Below are positions 10,508 to 23,005 of a stretch of 64,000 nt of DNA, piece after piece. Origin of the DNA: Rotaria macrura (taxonomy: Eukaryota; Rotifera; Eurotatoria; Philodinida; Philodinidae); NCBI GenBank assembly GCA_900239685.1, contig OENT01000108.1:1-64000 (forward strand). Reading direction: 5' to 3'. Within the stretch, counting starts at the first letter, position 1, and every line of letters starts with the position of its first letter. A program made the position numbers and the translations under genes. The notes under the pieces were generated by a model. The model had not been told where the DNA came from. It did no database searches and saw nothing but the letters and a program-made list of their open reading frames with translations.

Positions 10508-13500
10508 GTGACTTGAAAATATATTTCAAAAAAAAACCACGACATATAGACATACATATATATTCTCTTGACTATTCGACTGGACTTGAAAGACATTTGA
10601 CTGGTTTATTTTTCTTTCTTTCTTTCTTCCTACTTTTGTTTTCATTATGCATGCACATAGACAGAGATACCTTCTTGTTTCTTTTATTTATTAATCCTCA
10701 TTAAAACCAAATCTCAACATGTTTTCGTCTGTGCAGTTTCTTGTTCTATTGTATTTGATTGTTTTGTTTTCATCATTGTCTTCGTGGATTTGGCAACAGT
10801 TTTTTTTCTAGATCGAAGAAGGTTGTTTTTTTTCTGTATTTAGCAAAGAATCAGTCGAAATATAATAAATTAAAAACGTGACTTTTAGACAACTATGACT
10901 TCTTTGACTGAGAATATTTTTACTGATTGTCCTGATGCATAATACATCAATTCATGACGTTGGATTATGGTAACAAAGAAAACCACTAAATGCGTTTTGT
11001 TTTGTGTGTACGACACTTTTTTAAATATAACTAAGCAAGTTTTTTTATAAATTACACACACAATTTTCGTACACTGTTCAACGAAAACTCACACTGACGT
11101 TTGCTAGCAACAACTTTATCGATACGGACTAGACTGATTCGCGTTCACTGCAACGCTGACTTTTACAACATACGGACTATGCTGGTATCGATACTCAGCG
11201 AGGAACCACTACAAGTGTCATATCATTTTTCGGCGGACTTTGCTTTCTATTTTCAACAAAGAGCTGTAGTCACTATAATGTCAATTCTCATCAACGTACG
11301 TGAAAGTAAATTGTCTCATATATTTACATCTCAACAAATGAAATAATAAGATAATTCGTACTTACACATTTATCTGATCTCATGTTGAAGCAAGGTTTGC
11401 AGTCGAAATTCGATTTTCTAAGTGATCACAAGTTTTTGTTGAAAAATTCTAAACAAATACTGAAATCCTAGAAACGAAAGGCTACGATCACTGATGATGA
11501 TTTTGCTTTGAAGAAAATGGTTTGATACTTGAACATGTTCTCTTGTCTGTGAAATACCAATATTGATCTCTAATTAACTATGTTGATTTTATTGGGAATT
11601 TTAGGTTAAACTTTTGAATGCATTCAAGCAAACTGTAATAGCAAGTAAATAATGGATAAAATTGATCGCGATTCTATCGAATCGTTGATTAGTTAAACAT
11701 GGTATTAATTGCTTGAATTCATTTATAAGTATTTCAATAGGTAAGCGTTTGAATGCAAAAAAAATGTATGCTTATCCGTATCTTAAAAATATTTCTCACA
11801 TTTATTTCTAGATATGATTATTCATATGCATTCGTCAACAATGATCACAATGCAGTTGGAGCTTTGTTAGAATTTTTTCATTTGAAAATTGAAAATGTTG
11901 TATTTGAATACATAATCAATACGTAGAACGGTGACATTATAACATTTTTTATTGAAATAAAAACATTTTTATTGTGAAAAATTAAAGGCGAAAAAAACAA
12001 TCATTTGCTTGACACATGTATAGTAGAGATTGAACTATTATTTTGTAATTCAATAGTCGATCGATGTATACAAGATCATCTAATTTCTTGTGATATTTTC
12101 ATGACGAGTCCTCTATCTGAATATGGTTCATAACTATCGAGAAAAAAAACAATCACGTGAATATCAATACCTTCATCATGATCAAGATGATTTTCATTGA
12201 AGATTGAAGCTCATCAATGAAGTTTTCTCATCGATGATTAATGTTCTGCCCAAAAGCTTTCCGACAGTAAGATTTACCAATAACTATCATTAGTTTTCGA
12301 ACTGATATCTGACATGCTAAATAAAATTATGTTCATAGCACATGTTGCATCTACAACCAAATTAGTGCAAATTGCGAATCGATTCTCGAAAAAAGTATCT
12401 TTTTTATCAAGGGTCATTTGTTGGTCGACATTTATTTTATTAGCACGAGAAAAATCCACATGAAAAGCGTAGATATACCAATAGGAATGACCGTTGGTAC
12501 AAGTAAAACGTTGCACGAAAAACTATCTCTAGTGTGATTGGTTGATGAATTTGGCAAGTACGAAAAACGACCTCTCGTGTTGGAATAGATGTGCATTGCA
12601 GTCTATTTGCTGATGATCACGTTTAAAATATCTTGAATAATTTGCATCATTTTTACTGATCGAGAGAATCCAACAGCTACATCATTTGGATTCGGTTGTG
12701 AATCTGTCTGGATTTTAACTGATTGCCATTTTTAGTCACAAGCTACATTCAAAACTCACACTTTTTCGGCGCCTGACTATACATGGAATTGTAAACAAAA
12801 GAAAACAAATATGCATGCAAACCGAGTTGTACATGAGTTATCGAAGCGCATATGTATGGGTTAAGGATTTCGGTCACGTATAAAAAATTATTGCTTTTCT
12901 AGAAAGACTAGAAACGTGTTTCGAACTAGCAATTAAACGCGTGTATACGCATTTATTTTGATTAGTATTCATGAACGACCAAAATCCTTCTGAATCAGGT
13001 TAGATGACAAGTGCTGGATGCGTCTAGCAGTGTTCCCAAAATGCTGCCCCATAAAAGCTTGTCTAAATGTCTTTGTTTGCAATAATAACGCATCTAACTG
13101 CGTCGAAAATGCGTTTTTCGATTACATGGATAGATTAAATAAATCGTCGCTTAAGCAGAACGACTGGGTATTATGTTATGCCATATGTGAATATTCGATA
13201 TGCATTAAATTCATTTCTCGGTAATAGATACTTGGGTGTGATTTAAAGTGATCTGCAGCTAGTGTAAAAATACTTCATGCGATATACTTATCATAAGTAA
13301 AAGATTGCTTACCTGTTGAAAGCATTTCCATATAACAATATCTCTTAATTACTCACGTATTTCATGATTTAAAAAACAAGAGCCATATTGGATTGCGCTT
13401 CCGGAGCCTGGTGTTTTGAAACTTGGAATTCTTCAAATGAATTTGTCTGTAGAACGAAGTATCCGGACTGCATGGCCAATCTGACTCAAAAAAATATAAA

Positions 13501-14688
13501 TGCAAAGCGTATTTATAGTGAAAATGAATTAAGATGGTGCAATTACAACAGAACAGAAAAAAATATAGTATGAAGTCAGCTACAAATAATATCTAAGGGG
13601 AGCTGTATTGTTTTGCCATGCAAAAAGACATAGAATGGAAATCTGAAAGGGTAATTTTAATAATCTAAAAAGAAAAAAATAAACTCAGATACTCAGATCC
13701 TTTGAGGATAAGTTTCGTTTGTTTTTATTGATTTGGTGGAGTTTAATAACAGATATCCATCTTTAACATCGAGTACTTTTACAAAAGAACTCTAACTTTA
13801 GTATAATGAGGTTGCCGATATGGTGCGTTTTATCAACTACATCCAACTCTGGAATTTTATTTTTCAATACAGAGTACGGATGTGGGTGTAGTCTTCTCAT
13901 CAACAACTTCCATATCCCCTCATGTTCACTTGAAAAGTCAATTTTCGAATTTTGAACTGAAATTTTGCCCTGAAAGAGGTCTCGATTAGACTATTTTATG
14001 GTGAAGTTTTTGAACTCCTTCAATCTCGATATACAAGTATAAGAATAAGTATTCGTTTTCACATCACTTATAGTAGAATATGTTAAATGGGGTGAGGTTG
14101 CAGTATAAGGGTGAAAGGATCATTGAAGACGTTTTCCTCAAACGCATGGACACTCAATTGTGTACTCACTACACGAGCATACATGCAGGATTAAAGCCAT
14201 AAACAAAAGTCACAAAAGACCGAGTATTTCTGTTACTATTTCTCTTTAGTTAACGAGGATGTGCTAGGCGTGAGCTGATGAAATTTAGATTCAGATAGAT
14301 CCACTCACATCCTGACGATAATGTTCTGACATGACTCTGTATATGAATTGGACTCTCGCATTAGGATTCAGAAATTTTCTGAAGTACAATTTAGAAGCAT
14401 CTGGAAGAATTTCGGTCTAGAATTCTAGCTAGGATCTGAAGCAAGATGAAGTACGATTTTCCTTAAATTTATGCTGGCTACATTCAAGAAAAATCCCACT
14501 GAGAATCGAGGCGTCTCATAGAAACTTTTGAATTCTATTTGATGTCAGGTTTCGGATAATGGTTGTGTAAGATTTTTAAAGGGTTTCTTAAGAATTGCGC
14601 AGCGTTAATTAGAGGAAAATGACGCTTGCTAGCATATGATGTTGTTAGCATTAGTGCATACCATTGACACTAATCTATAATGAAATTA
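10508..14688. other. Long gene-poor stretch
   Basis: AT-rich DNA after RBM45. Apart from one possible terminal exon at 11812-11926, no frame longer than about 85 codons shows recognisable motifs. The frames at 11101-11346 (+), 12274-12516 (-), 13018-13224 (+) and 13388-13573 (+) look like chance. Confidence 0.5.
11812..11926 (+). CDS. Possible last exon or remnant of an RRM-like protein
   Basis: After a good acceptor (TTTATTTCTAG) the frame reads YDYSYAFVNNDHNAVGALLE and ends with TAG at 11924-11926. AATAAA follows about 25 nt later. The aromatic SYAFV block followed by an alanine-containing helix resembles RNP1 plus helix 2 of an RNA-recognition motif. Because it sits 1.3 kb downstream of RBM45 on the same strand, it may be a decayed paralogue fragment or an unrelated small gene. 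I found no convincing upstream exon, so this is weak. Confidence 0.25.
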
Positions 14689-14762
14689 TGCCTTCTAGTC
14701 TAATTGACTAAGGACTATTGCCCGGTCAGCAGGAGGTGTGGATTCGATTTCCACGAAGGTCG
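14689..14762 (+). tRNA. Degenerate tRNA-like sequence (probable tRNA pseudogene)
   Basis: A cloverleaf can be drawn. There is an A-box-like TAGTCTAATTGACTAAGG, a D stem GTCT/GGAC, and a perfect T arm GTGGA-TTCGATT-TCCAC. The acceptor stem pairs TGCCTTC with GAAGGTC, with a T-C mismatch and a G-T wobble. A run of five T, the pol III terminator, follows at once. Position 33 would be C rather than the near-universal T, position 19 is A rather than G, and the anticodon stem has a mismatch, so it is probably not functional. The anticodon by this folding would be GGT, but that is not reliable. Confidence 0.45.
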
Positions 14763-14795
14763 TCTTTTTCATTCCTTCACTCGTATGTCCAATAC

Positions 14796-14820
14796 GAGTC
14801 ATCGTATCATACGATGACTC
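14796..14820. repeat. Near-perfect 25-nt palindrome
   Basis: GAGTCATCGTAT, one central C, then ATACGATGACTC: 12-bp arms with a one-base centre, 34 nt beyond the tRNA-like sequence. It could form a cruciform or be the tip of a decayed inverted repeat. Confidence 0.7.
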
Positions 14821-17800
14821 ATCTTAGAGATAACAGGTATCTTTTCGGAGTTTCCACGGAAACTCAATTAAATACCAGAAGGTAGATATACTAGATATAG
14901 GGGATATATGGAGCATAGGTGGTATTGATCTTATGGGGAACATATGAATTATAGGGGATGACGATGCGTGTAAGATCTATGAAATAATGATATCACTCAA
15001 AGTATGCTATATTTCCAAAGTACATGGATCTTCATGCATTTTTATTCAAGACTACAACTCAGTCTCAGATGCCTCCCGATATCTGCACCAGAACGCCCCA
15101 TAATCGTGGAAATTCTTCCCAGTTCATCCAATTCACAATCTAAATATCTCAGGCTACTTATCGAATCCAGAATCCCAACTGAATAGGATAAAATGAATGG
15201 GATGCAGCAATAACTTGCTAGGTGTGGCGCCGTGAAAGGGGAAAATACTCGTTCACATTCAGAACGCATCTAGCCAGGTGCGGGTCTAACTAGAGGGTGA
15301 GGAGTTAGCGATGTGCATAGACATATAACTTGGCAGCCGACATGGTTTATTATTTTCGAAACGAATACTTTGGAAAGAATCCGATGATTAAAGAACATAG
15401 TATAGCGTCTCTGTAAACGATACGGTTGAATATAGAATTATGACTGTGATCATCTGATATATGTATGGGATAATCTGTAGACGTTTAAATTTTTCTTTCA
15501 GAGATATAGATCCAAGACCACTTAAATATCCTATATATCCTGTAACTCGAATATCTAGCACATCTTCGCCGCTGGTATTAAGTCGAATTTCCTCAGAAAC
15601 TAATGAATCATCAGATTGTTTCTAAAGATCCTAACTGAAGGCTGTTTTTTTTTGTTATTGAGAACGTAAGTAGAATTGATAGGCTATTGTCATATTTCTA
15701 TGTGTTCTTTCCTGAAGATTTCTGAACAGGATCCTAACTCAAGTTATGTGGAATTATTCACGTTGGAATTTTGAGAGATATACTATTTTTTTACTTGGGT
15801 TTAGATACAAAAGACAAAAATCAGTTCAGCAACGGCTCGAATACAAATACTTTAGTTGGATCTTTTCTAATCCCGAGTTCTATCTTCATGAAATAATCTC
15901 TGTTACTATTTTTAAGACATTTTGAAGGATCAGAGTTGAAGTCTCGTAGGAACTTGAAATGTCAATATAGAAAAATATTAGAGGAACAACTTGAAAAAAT
16001 CCTAAAAAGAATACACTTTAAGCTTTGAATGTGAGGTGTGAATATAATAAATAAAAGAATCATACCCATTAAGTAAACTGGCATGGACAATCACGCCTGA
16101 AAGAACTTCTCGATCGTTTAAAATTTTAGCAAAATCTGTCAGTTTGCATATCAATTGAATATCCATCATAGAAACGATTAATCAATATTATTTAGATATT
16201 GTGCAAAACGTTGCATCGTCATGTTTTTTCACATTCCGACATTCTCTGCAACCAATGACTATTAAAACGAAAAGAAATGAGACAACAACGGTAGAATTAT
16301 ACAGCATAGAAATCGAAAACATAAGAATATGTTTTAGTACTTCAATTGAAACATAAGATAGTTATTGATATTGGCATGAGCCCAACGAACATATTTTGAA
16401 CTCAATATTGTATGTATAAAACGCGAGAAATAAAGAGAACTTTGTTTAAATGTATATCAAAAAAACAAGCGAACAATGGGCATCGACATAGAACATCGTA
16501 TTATAATGTTTGATCAGTACGAAAATAATTTAAAACACGAAAAAGAAAAAGCATCAAGGAACAATAAGATATAAAACATTATCGTTCGACATAATTTATG
16601 CTTCACATAGTCCACTATCATTTTCATTCAGGTTATCTTGAACTTGTCCATCGAGCAAGTCTAAATGCAAAATATGGATTTACTTCTGGTTTTAGGTATA
16701 TTTTCTTGAGTGCATCAATGTTTATAAGCTGCATGCATGTGAAATGAAATTTCGTTGGTTCCACACAAAATCTTCATGTAACTTCAGTAATATTGTCTTT
16801 GAAATATAAGTTCCTATATGCTACACCCTGCAATACAAAACTCAATGAAACAAAAACAGGAGCAAGATAAAGCTCTTTTTGTACATCGCTGTGCTTGTTT
16901 TCATGTAGATCAATTATGAATTATACATTAAGAAATTCTGTTAAATAAAAGAGCGAACTTCAATAGTTTTAATAAAAATGAACATCTGGATTGCTTCCTT
17001 TTACCTCTGGATATTGCACTTAAAGTTGACTTTCATGACATGCTATTATTTATATTTTCTTAAGTAGTGTTCCGATAACATGGAATGAAATTCTACATAG
17101 TTAAGAAACTCTCAAGGACAGAGTTCATATTCTGTTTTATGTCAATCATAATGATTTTCTATCGATGTTTACTTGAAAATGATTGCCAAGTGTTAAAAGA
17201 AATTAAAAGTTCATATACAACGTGCCATTGGAAGCCATGTTTTATTCTTTACATCAATAGAAAATTCCATTATAGATTAAACATCTCTTATTGGAAGGTT
17301 GTTGAAACAAACATGAATACATTACTTACTCAAATGGGGTTAAACGTTATTACATTTAATTTTCTACATTATGGCCATATAGCATTTGCAAATGATAATT
17401 CGAACCTTCTTTCTAAATATCATCTTGAGAAACAATCAACATTGCCAAATAGCAAGCAAAAAAACAACGAAGCTGAACCATTCAACATATGATTAATACA
17501 GTTTGAGTCCAACTACGATATGATTCAAAATGGAATGTTATCGAAAGTTATTTTTTCCTATTCTATTAAGTAGAATTATATGGTCTGTACAGAATGTGAA
17601 CTGTCAAGTAAAATAGTCAACACAAAGTTAGAAGCGAAGGCTCTCTTTTATGGAAAAAAAAGCAAGGCTGTTACATTTAAGTTTAAGCATCACGATTTGA
17701 AATGAATATAAACATCTTCGATAATAAATATTTTCAAACAACTATTCATGTTATGAAACGAGATTTAGAAGTCGTTTGGAAATATGCCGATAAAAACTCT

Positions 17801-18871
17801 GATTAGTTCTTCGTGTAAAAACTGTCCGTCGTGGATGATATCTCATTATAGCAAGCGAAGTATTGTCTTGTCACATTTTTGAAAGATTAAGAAAAAAGTA
17901 ACAGTAAAACAAGAATTCTTAAATAAATAGAATAAAGTAATCTCTCTTTTATTAAAAAAAAGGATGTCATGTCTTGATCATGAAGGGATTGTACTATAAT
18001 TATCTTTTATACACGTGCACAGTATGCGGGTGCGGCTTTCATATAGAGAAGATTCATTTTTAAAGAAAACTATTTCTTGCATTACACATTGAATATAATG
18101 TTTTCTTTATTTTTTCAAGAACTGGTACTACTCGAAGATTTGGGATCTAAAATATTTGACAAGATTTCCATTAACAGTCTACATGCCATGATAGAATTTT
18201 TATCAAATTTTTACATCCAACTTCGTTCAAAATTCCAAGACTTAACAAGGATCAAAGTTGCTCAGAAACCTAGAATGACAGCCAGATGAATACGTCTCTA
18301 ATTACTCTTCGAATATAATATTTATAAACTTTCATTAAAACAAGATAAACTTTTCAATGTATCATAAAGATGCAAGAAAAAATTTCTATTTTCATGAATG
18401 TTATTATGATTCTGAGTGTTAAGTCTCTTCGAAATAAGCTACTTATACTATTCTTTCACTCTATTAGATATTTTTCAATATAAGTCCAACAACATAATTA
18501 AGTTGCAAAGCTCCAAAAAACTAAGAAAGAAAAATTGATCGTGAAAAACGTATGATAATTACATTTATGTTTCATAACTCTATGCAAGCATTACTTATAT
18601 TCTATGAAAGACATCGATCTGAAAAATGTTTTCCGCTGTGAATCATTAGTATATTCTCATTATGTTTTTGACAACAAGCAATATTAATTCTCATACACTA
18701 ATAATCCCCGCTCCCTGAACACAAAATACTGCTTCTTAGTGATAAATTAAAGTCAATGGAAAGTATTTTACAACCAATGAATAAAAAGAGATGATTGACA
18801 GAATTTCGTTTCCATAAGTTTTTTTCTTCCAGATAGATACAATAATGAACACAATTAAATAAACATCGACG
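14821..18871. other. Gene-poor stretch; unassigned open frames only
   Basis: The part around 15030-15300 looks less AT-rich than its surroundings and carries two overlapping frames on opposite strands (15004-15186 + and 15042-15269 -), neither with known motifs. A 135-codon frame at 17085-17492 (+) starts with a basic and hydrophobic N-terminus and is the best unassigned frame here, but I see no domain. The frame at 18077-18289 (+) is also unassigned. Confidence 0.4.
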
Positions 18872-20086
18872 ATGCTTACAAAACGAACAGCTGGTTTACC
18901 TCTAATCTGTCTTGTATGTGGTGATGTGGCACGTGGCATCAATTTCGATCTCATGACATGCATGTCTTGTAAAGTGTTTTTTCGACGACATTTAATGAAA
19001 TCAGATGTAAGCTATCCTATTCTTATTCCAACTGTCAGTGTTTCTAGTTTATTTCATGTATATCGAAAAGGTTAAAACTCGCTGTGCATTAAATAATGAT
19101 TGTATAATTACAAAAGAAACACGAAGCTTATGTTCATATTGTCGTTTGAAAAAATGTTTTGCGTTGGGTATGAATCCAGATTTGATACGTCGTTCATTTT
19201 GCAATAGACCTAAATCAAAACATGTTCGATACTTCCATTCAATCAATACAAATCAGCATCGATTGCCAGAGGTCAGTCGAGATATTATAGAAGAATCATA
19301 TTTGATTACATATGTGTTTTTCCATAGCCTCAACCACTAAGTCTTCTTAACAATGACCATTCAAATCTTACATGTGATGAATGGAATCTATTGTCGAATA
19401 TCATACATGCATACGATGCAGCTGATGTAATTCCACAAATGAATTTTCGTCTCGAACAGCAATCATCATTACCGCCGAAGCTAAGATCGAAAGCATCAAA
19501 ATCAATCTTTATTTTTAAAGATTTTCTTTTAGCACTGCATCCATTCGTTGAACGTTCGCCATATTTTTATCAATTACCAAGTAGCACACGTCAGTTACTT
19601 ATACAAAATAATTGTGAAATAGCTGGTACGCTAAATTCGTTTTTCATCATACGTGAAACGAATGCATTAAGTAACCAAGCATTTCTAGCTAGTTGTGCTA
19701 CTATTTACGGACACGAAGTTATAAAATATGCGAGTGATCTATCTATTCAATTAGAATCGAACACGGCTTTTGTTCAAGTCATGATATTAATTTTGGTATT
19801 TTCAACCAACTGCTCAATTACAACGTTTCAGCATTCAAGAAATACGATCCATAAACCGTGTGGATTAAGCATAATATTTAAAATACAAAACGCACTCGCT
19901 TCGATGTTATGGAAATATTTAAATTATCAATATGGATTTCATGAATCTGTTCGATGCTTCAATCGTATGACGAAATACATCCTTGATATTCTTCATCGTG
20001 CAAACGAAATGAGAAATATGCAACATGAACGAATGATCGATACACTTGTCGAAGAAACTAATCGTTCATTGGCAATTAAAAGTTGA
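18872..20086 (+). CDS. Nuclear hormone receptor, divergent
   Basis: Three exons (18872-19006, 19071-19271, 19328-20086) encode 364 residues. The DNA-binding domain is at the very N-terminus. Zinc finger 1 uses C13, C16, C30 and C33, with the P-box region CMSCKVFFRR. Zinc finger 2 uses C50, C56, C66 and C69, followed by CRLKKCFALGMNPDLIRR, the classic post-finger signature. An A/B domain is almost absent (12 residues before the first Cys). The remaining ~250 residues are a poorly conserved helical ligand-binding-domain region (FKDFLLALHPFVERSP, LASCATIYGHEVIKYA, LWKYLNYQYGFHESVRCFNR). It should act as a ligand- or cofactor-responsive transcription factor in the nucleus. The P-box CMSCK differs from the common CEGCK types, so orthology to a named subfamily cannot be assigned. 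AATAAA at 20222-20227. Confidence 0.9.
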
Positions 20087-23005
20087 AATATGAACGACGA
20101 ACTCATATGGAATAGTTTGAAGATTACTTGAATAATGTATTCTTCAACTAAGATGATGGGGACAACGCGATAGATACTGATTTTAAATTAATCAATTTAT
20201 CTATATAGATTTAGCATAGTCAATAAATTATTCTTATTTTAGTCTTCTAAGAAAAAACGGATAGAAATTTAACAATCCGTATAACATCGATAAAATCATC
20301 CAAATTGATACAAGTTCTTTATAATTCCATCCTCTAACACTGAGCCATTTTCCATATCTATCCAAGATACAAGAAAATGATTCCTTCTCACTTCTACTAG
20401 GAATGCTATCACCGAATACTCTACTACATATATTGAAACAAGACCTATTTTATCTATGCACTGAACATAATCGCCATTGAAAATAGATATACTGCATGCT
20501 TGATGTTTCACGATGAAGCAATCGCAATTAAAACTCTTACTTACATGTACGTTCCTACCATTAACTCATCATAGATTGTATTGTATGAAGTCATTTTATA
20601 TGTTGTAGCACTGATCGAATTGAGTACACTACTTTACAGGATACGTCGAAGGATTATCAAAACTAAATTTGTAAGAATTGTAACGACTGCTGAGATCGAC
20701 AAACCTCTCATTAAGAAAACAAAAGAAAAGCTATCTATTACAATTACTCTATCGAACTAACAGTGTATGAAAACAAAATGAAATGGAAACTATCATACAT
20801 ATTCTTCATTGACTTTTTTAAACATTTTACTCTTGTCTAATGTAAATACTTTTCGATGACATAAGAAAAACCTCTGATTATAATTGTAACACATTCTTAT
20901 TGTCATCAAAACTGGTCCTATTTGATACAAAACTGAACAGCTCTCATCATTCATTGATCAGTCCTAAATAATAATGGCAACAACTATAAACCGAGGACAC
21001 GTTTGGTTTCGATTTCATCTGGTCCTAATTAGTCAGTATCGTTTTGTTTTGGTTGCTACATAATGATAGAGTTTTTTCATTGAACTTCGCCACCATCTGA
21101 ATTTCCGTAGCTAATACCAATCGAACCTCATCTAGAAAAAGAAGCTTTGAGTGTAGAAAAAGACTTATCAAATTGATACATCTACGTTTACGGTCCAAGT
21201 CATGAATCAGAATCAAGATTTTTGTTTCCTTGAAACATTCTTTTCATGTTGATTGTCAAAAGCATGATGTGTTTTGAGTATGCTGTAGACGAGTAGCTGT
21301 CGTATTCAGAATCAGATAATTTATTCATCAATGCCATTGCTCAAGTAACCCCGTTTGCTAATCATCTGAAGGATATTTTTTGTGCTGAACATTGAAAGAT
21401 CTGTTTTTTTTTCATCGTCAGTAATCAATTCCTTACAGCAACATACGATGAATTCTGACGATATTTTCGATAAATTTTTTCTCTGTTCCATACGACAATA
21501 ATTGTGAAAAGCATTCAAATATGAAACTCAATTGGAACAAGCCTAAAAACTAATTGTGGACCTCCTGAATATTTCAATGAATTTTTTCTTGTTTGACTTA
21601 GATTACAGATGAACATGCACGTATGGAGAATATCGTTGATTATTTCTTAAATTAATCGAAAGACGTGAAAACCGTAGATAGGTTTTTAAAAAAATCATCT
21701 GTCATCATACGCAACAGATGTATCATTCACAAGATGACTCTTTCTACGTACTTCGCAGATGTAGAAAAAAATTGACTATTGATTAGTTAAGTGAATTAAA
21801 TTAATTCAAGTATCTTTTCCTCATATAGAACAGACAGATAAAGATTTAAAATAAATACAGTAATCATATGAATCTATGAGTACAATTCATTATTTTCGAT
21901 TTTCTGAATTTTAATAGTATTCATCCATCAATAATCTTGGATACACTATACAAATGCTTAAGTTATTCAAGGAATAGTATAATATATCAAAACAATGTAC
22001 ATACTTAAAACTGTTTCATCAATGATCTATTAGAGAAAAATTGATTAACAAATGAAAATGTACTTATCAGCGGTGTCCGTATCCATCATCTCTGTATACG
22101 TCTTTCGTTTTCTGGTGTTTCTAATCATCTTCATCTCTTTCTCTCTCATCAATCAATCATAGTTCAAATAACATTTCTCTTTCTATCTGTCTCTCTCTCT
22201 CTCCCTCTGATTATATGGCTGACCAACGAGAAGACTTCATTATTTTTTCTTTCCGTTCGTTCATGAGTAAGTAACGCACGCGTATACATTTCATAAATCG
22301 AATGACCATTGAATCTTGTACACTATGAATAAACGCATCGATCACCTTAGTGCAAAAGAAAATCGTAGATGATAATTTTTTAGAAATCTTTATTCAACTG
22401 AGTTAAGACTAAATGAAAATAGACGATGTGTAGAATGTCTTATTTTCAAAGTATATTTATCAACGGTGATTATTTTTGTTTTGAGTATACCAAGAGAACT
22501 GAATGTAGTTCTATTTAGATTTTAACGATGAACCTCTAATTCTGTTCGTGTCGTTGTTGAACATAAAATTCTTGGTAGGAATCATGCATATATTGTATCT
22601 CATTACAGAGTAAAAGTGCGAAGGAAATTCAATTGTTGGTTCTTTTCTTTCTCTCTTGAGCAAAATTCAATGTGGACATGTCAGCACGATACGATGTGAA
22701 CTTTTTCTTTTCATACGAGAACACTTATGACACGAATTCATATTGATTTCATCTTGTTCTTATTTTTCCGATCATATATGAACTGTTAATTAATATGTGA
22801 GTTTTTTTTATTTTTGTATACGATATAATCATAGTCATTCATTGATGATCACGTTCATTTCTTTTGTTTTTTCTCAATGACCTTTTACGTTTCCTATTTC
22901 AATTAGTTTCTGATCTTTATGTTTTTTTAAATATTTTTTCTCTGTGACAAGCCATATGTGATACATCATGATAATGAATGATATATATATATATATCGTT
23001 TTCAG
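20087..23005. other. Intergenic; low-complexity tracts only
   Basis: After the receptor's polyadenylation signal no coding frame with recognisable motifs was found. The stretch contains a TCTC-rich microsatellite near 22188-22207 and an AT dinucleotide run at about 22980-22996, just upstream of the Polycomb gene. Confidence 0.5.

Noticed and set aside
15004..15269. Overlapping frames on opposite strands in a less AT-rich patch
   Set aside because: Each is about 60-75 codons with no motif or splice context, and mutual overlap is expected wherever base composition is more balanced.
22188..22998. Possible CRISPR-like or tandem array from TCTC and AT runs
   Set aside because: These are plain microsatellites with no spacer structure, in a eukaryotic genome.
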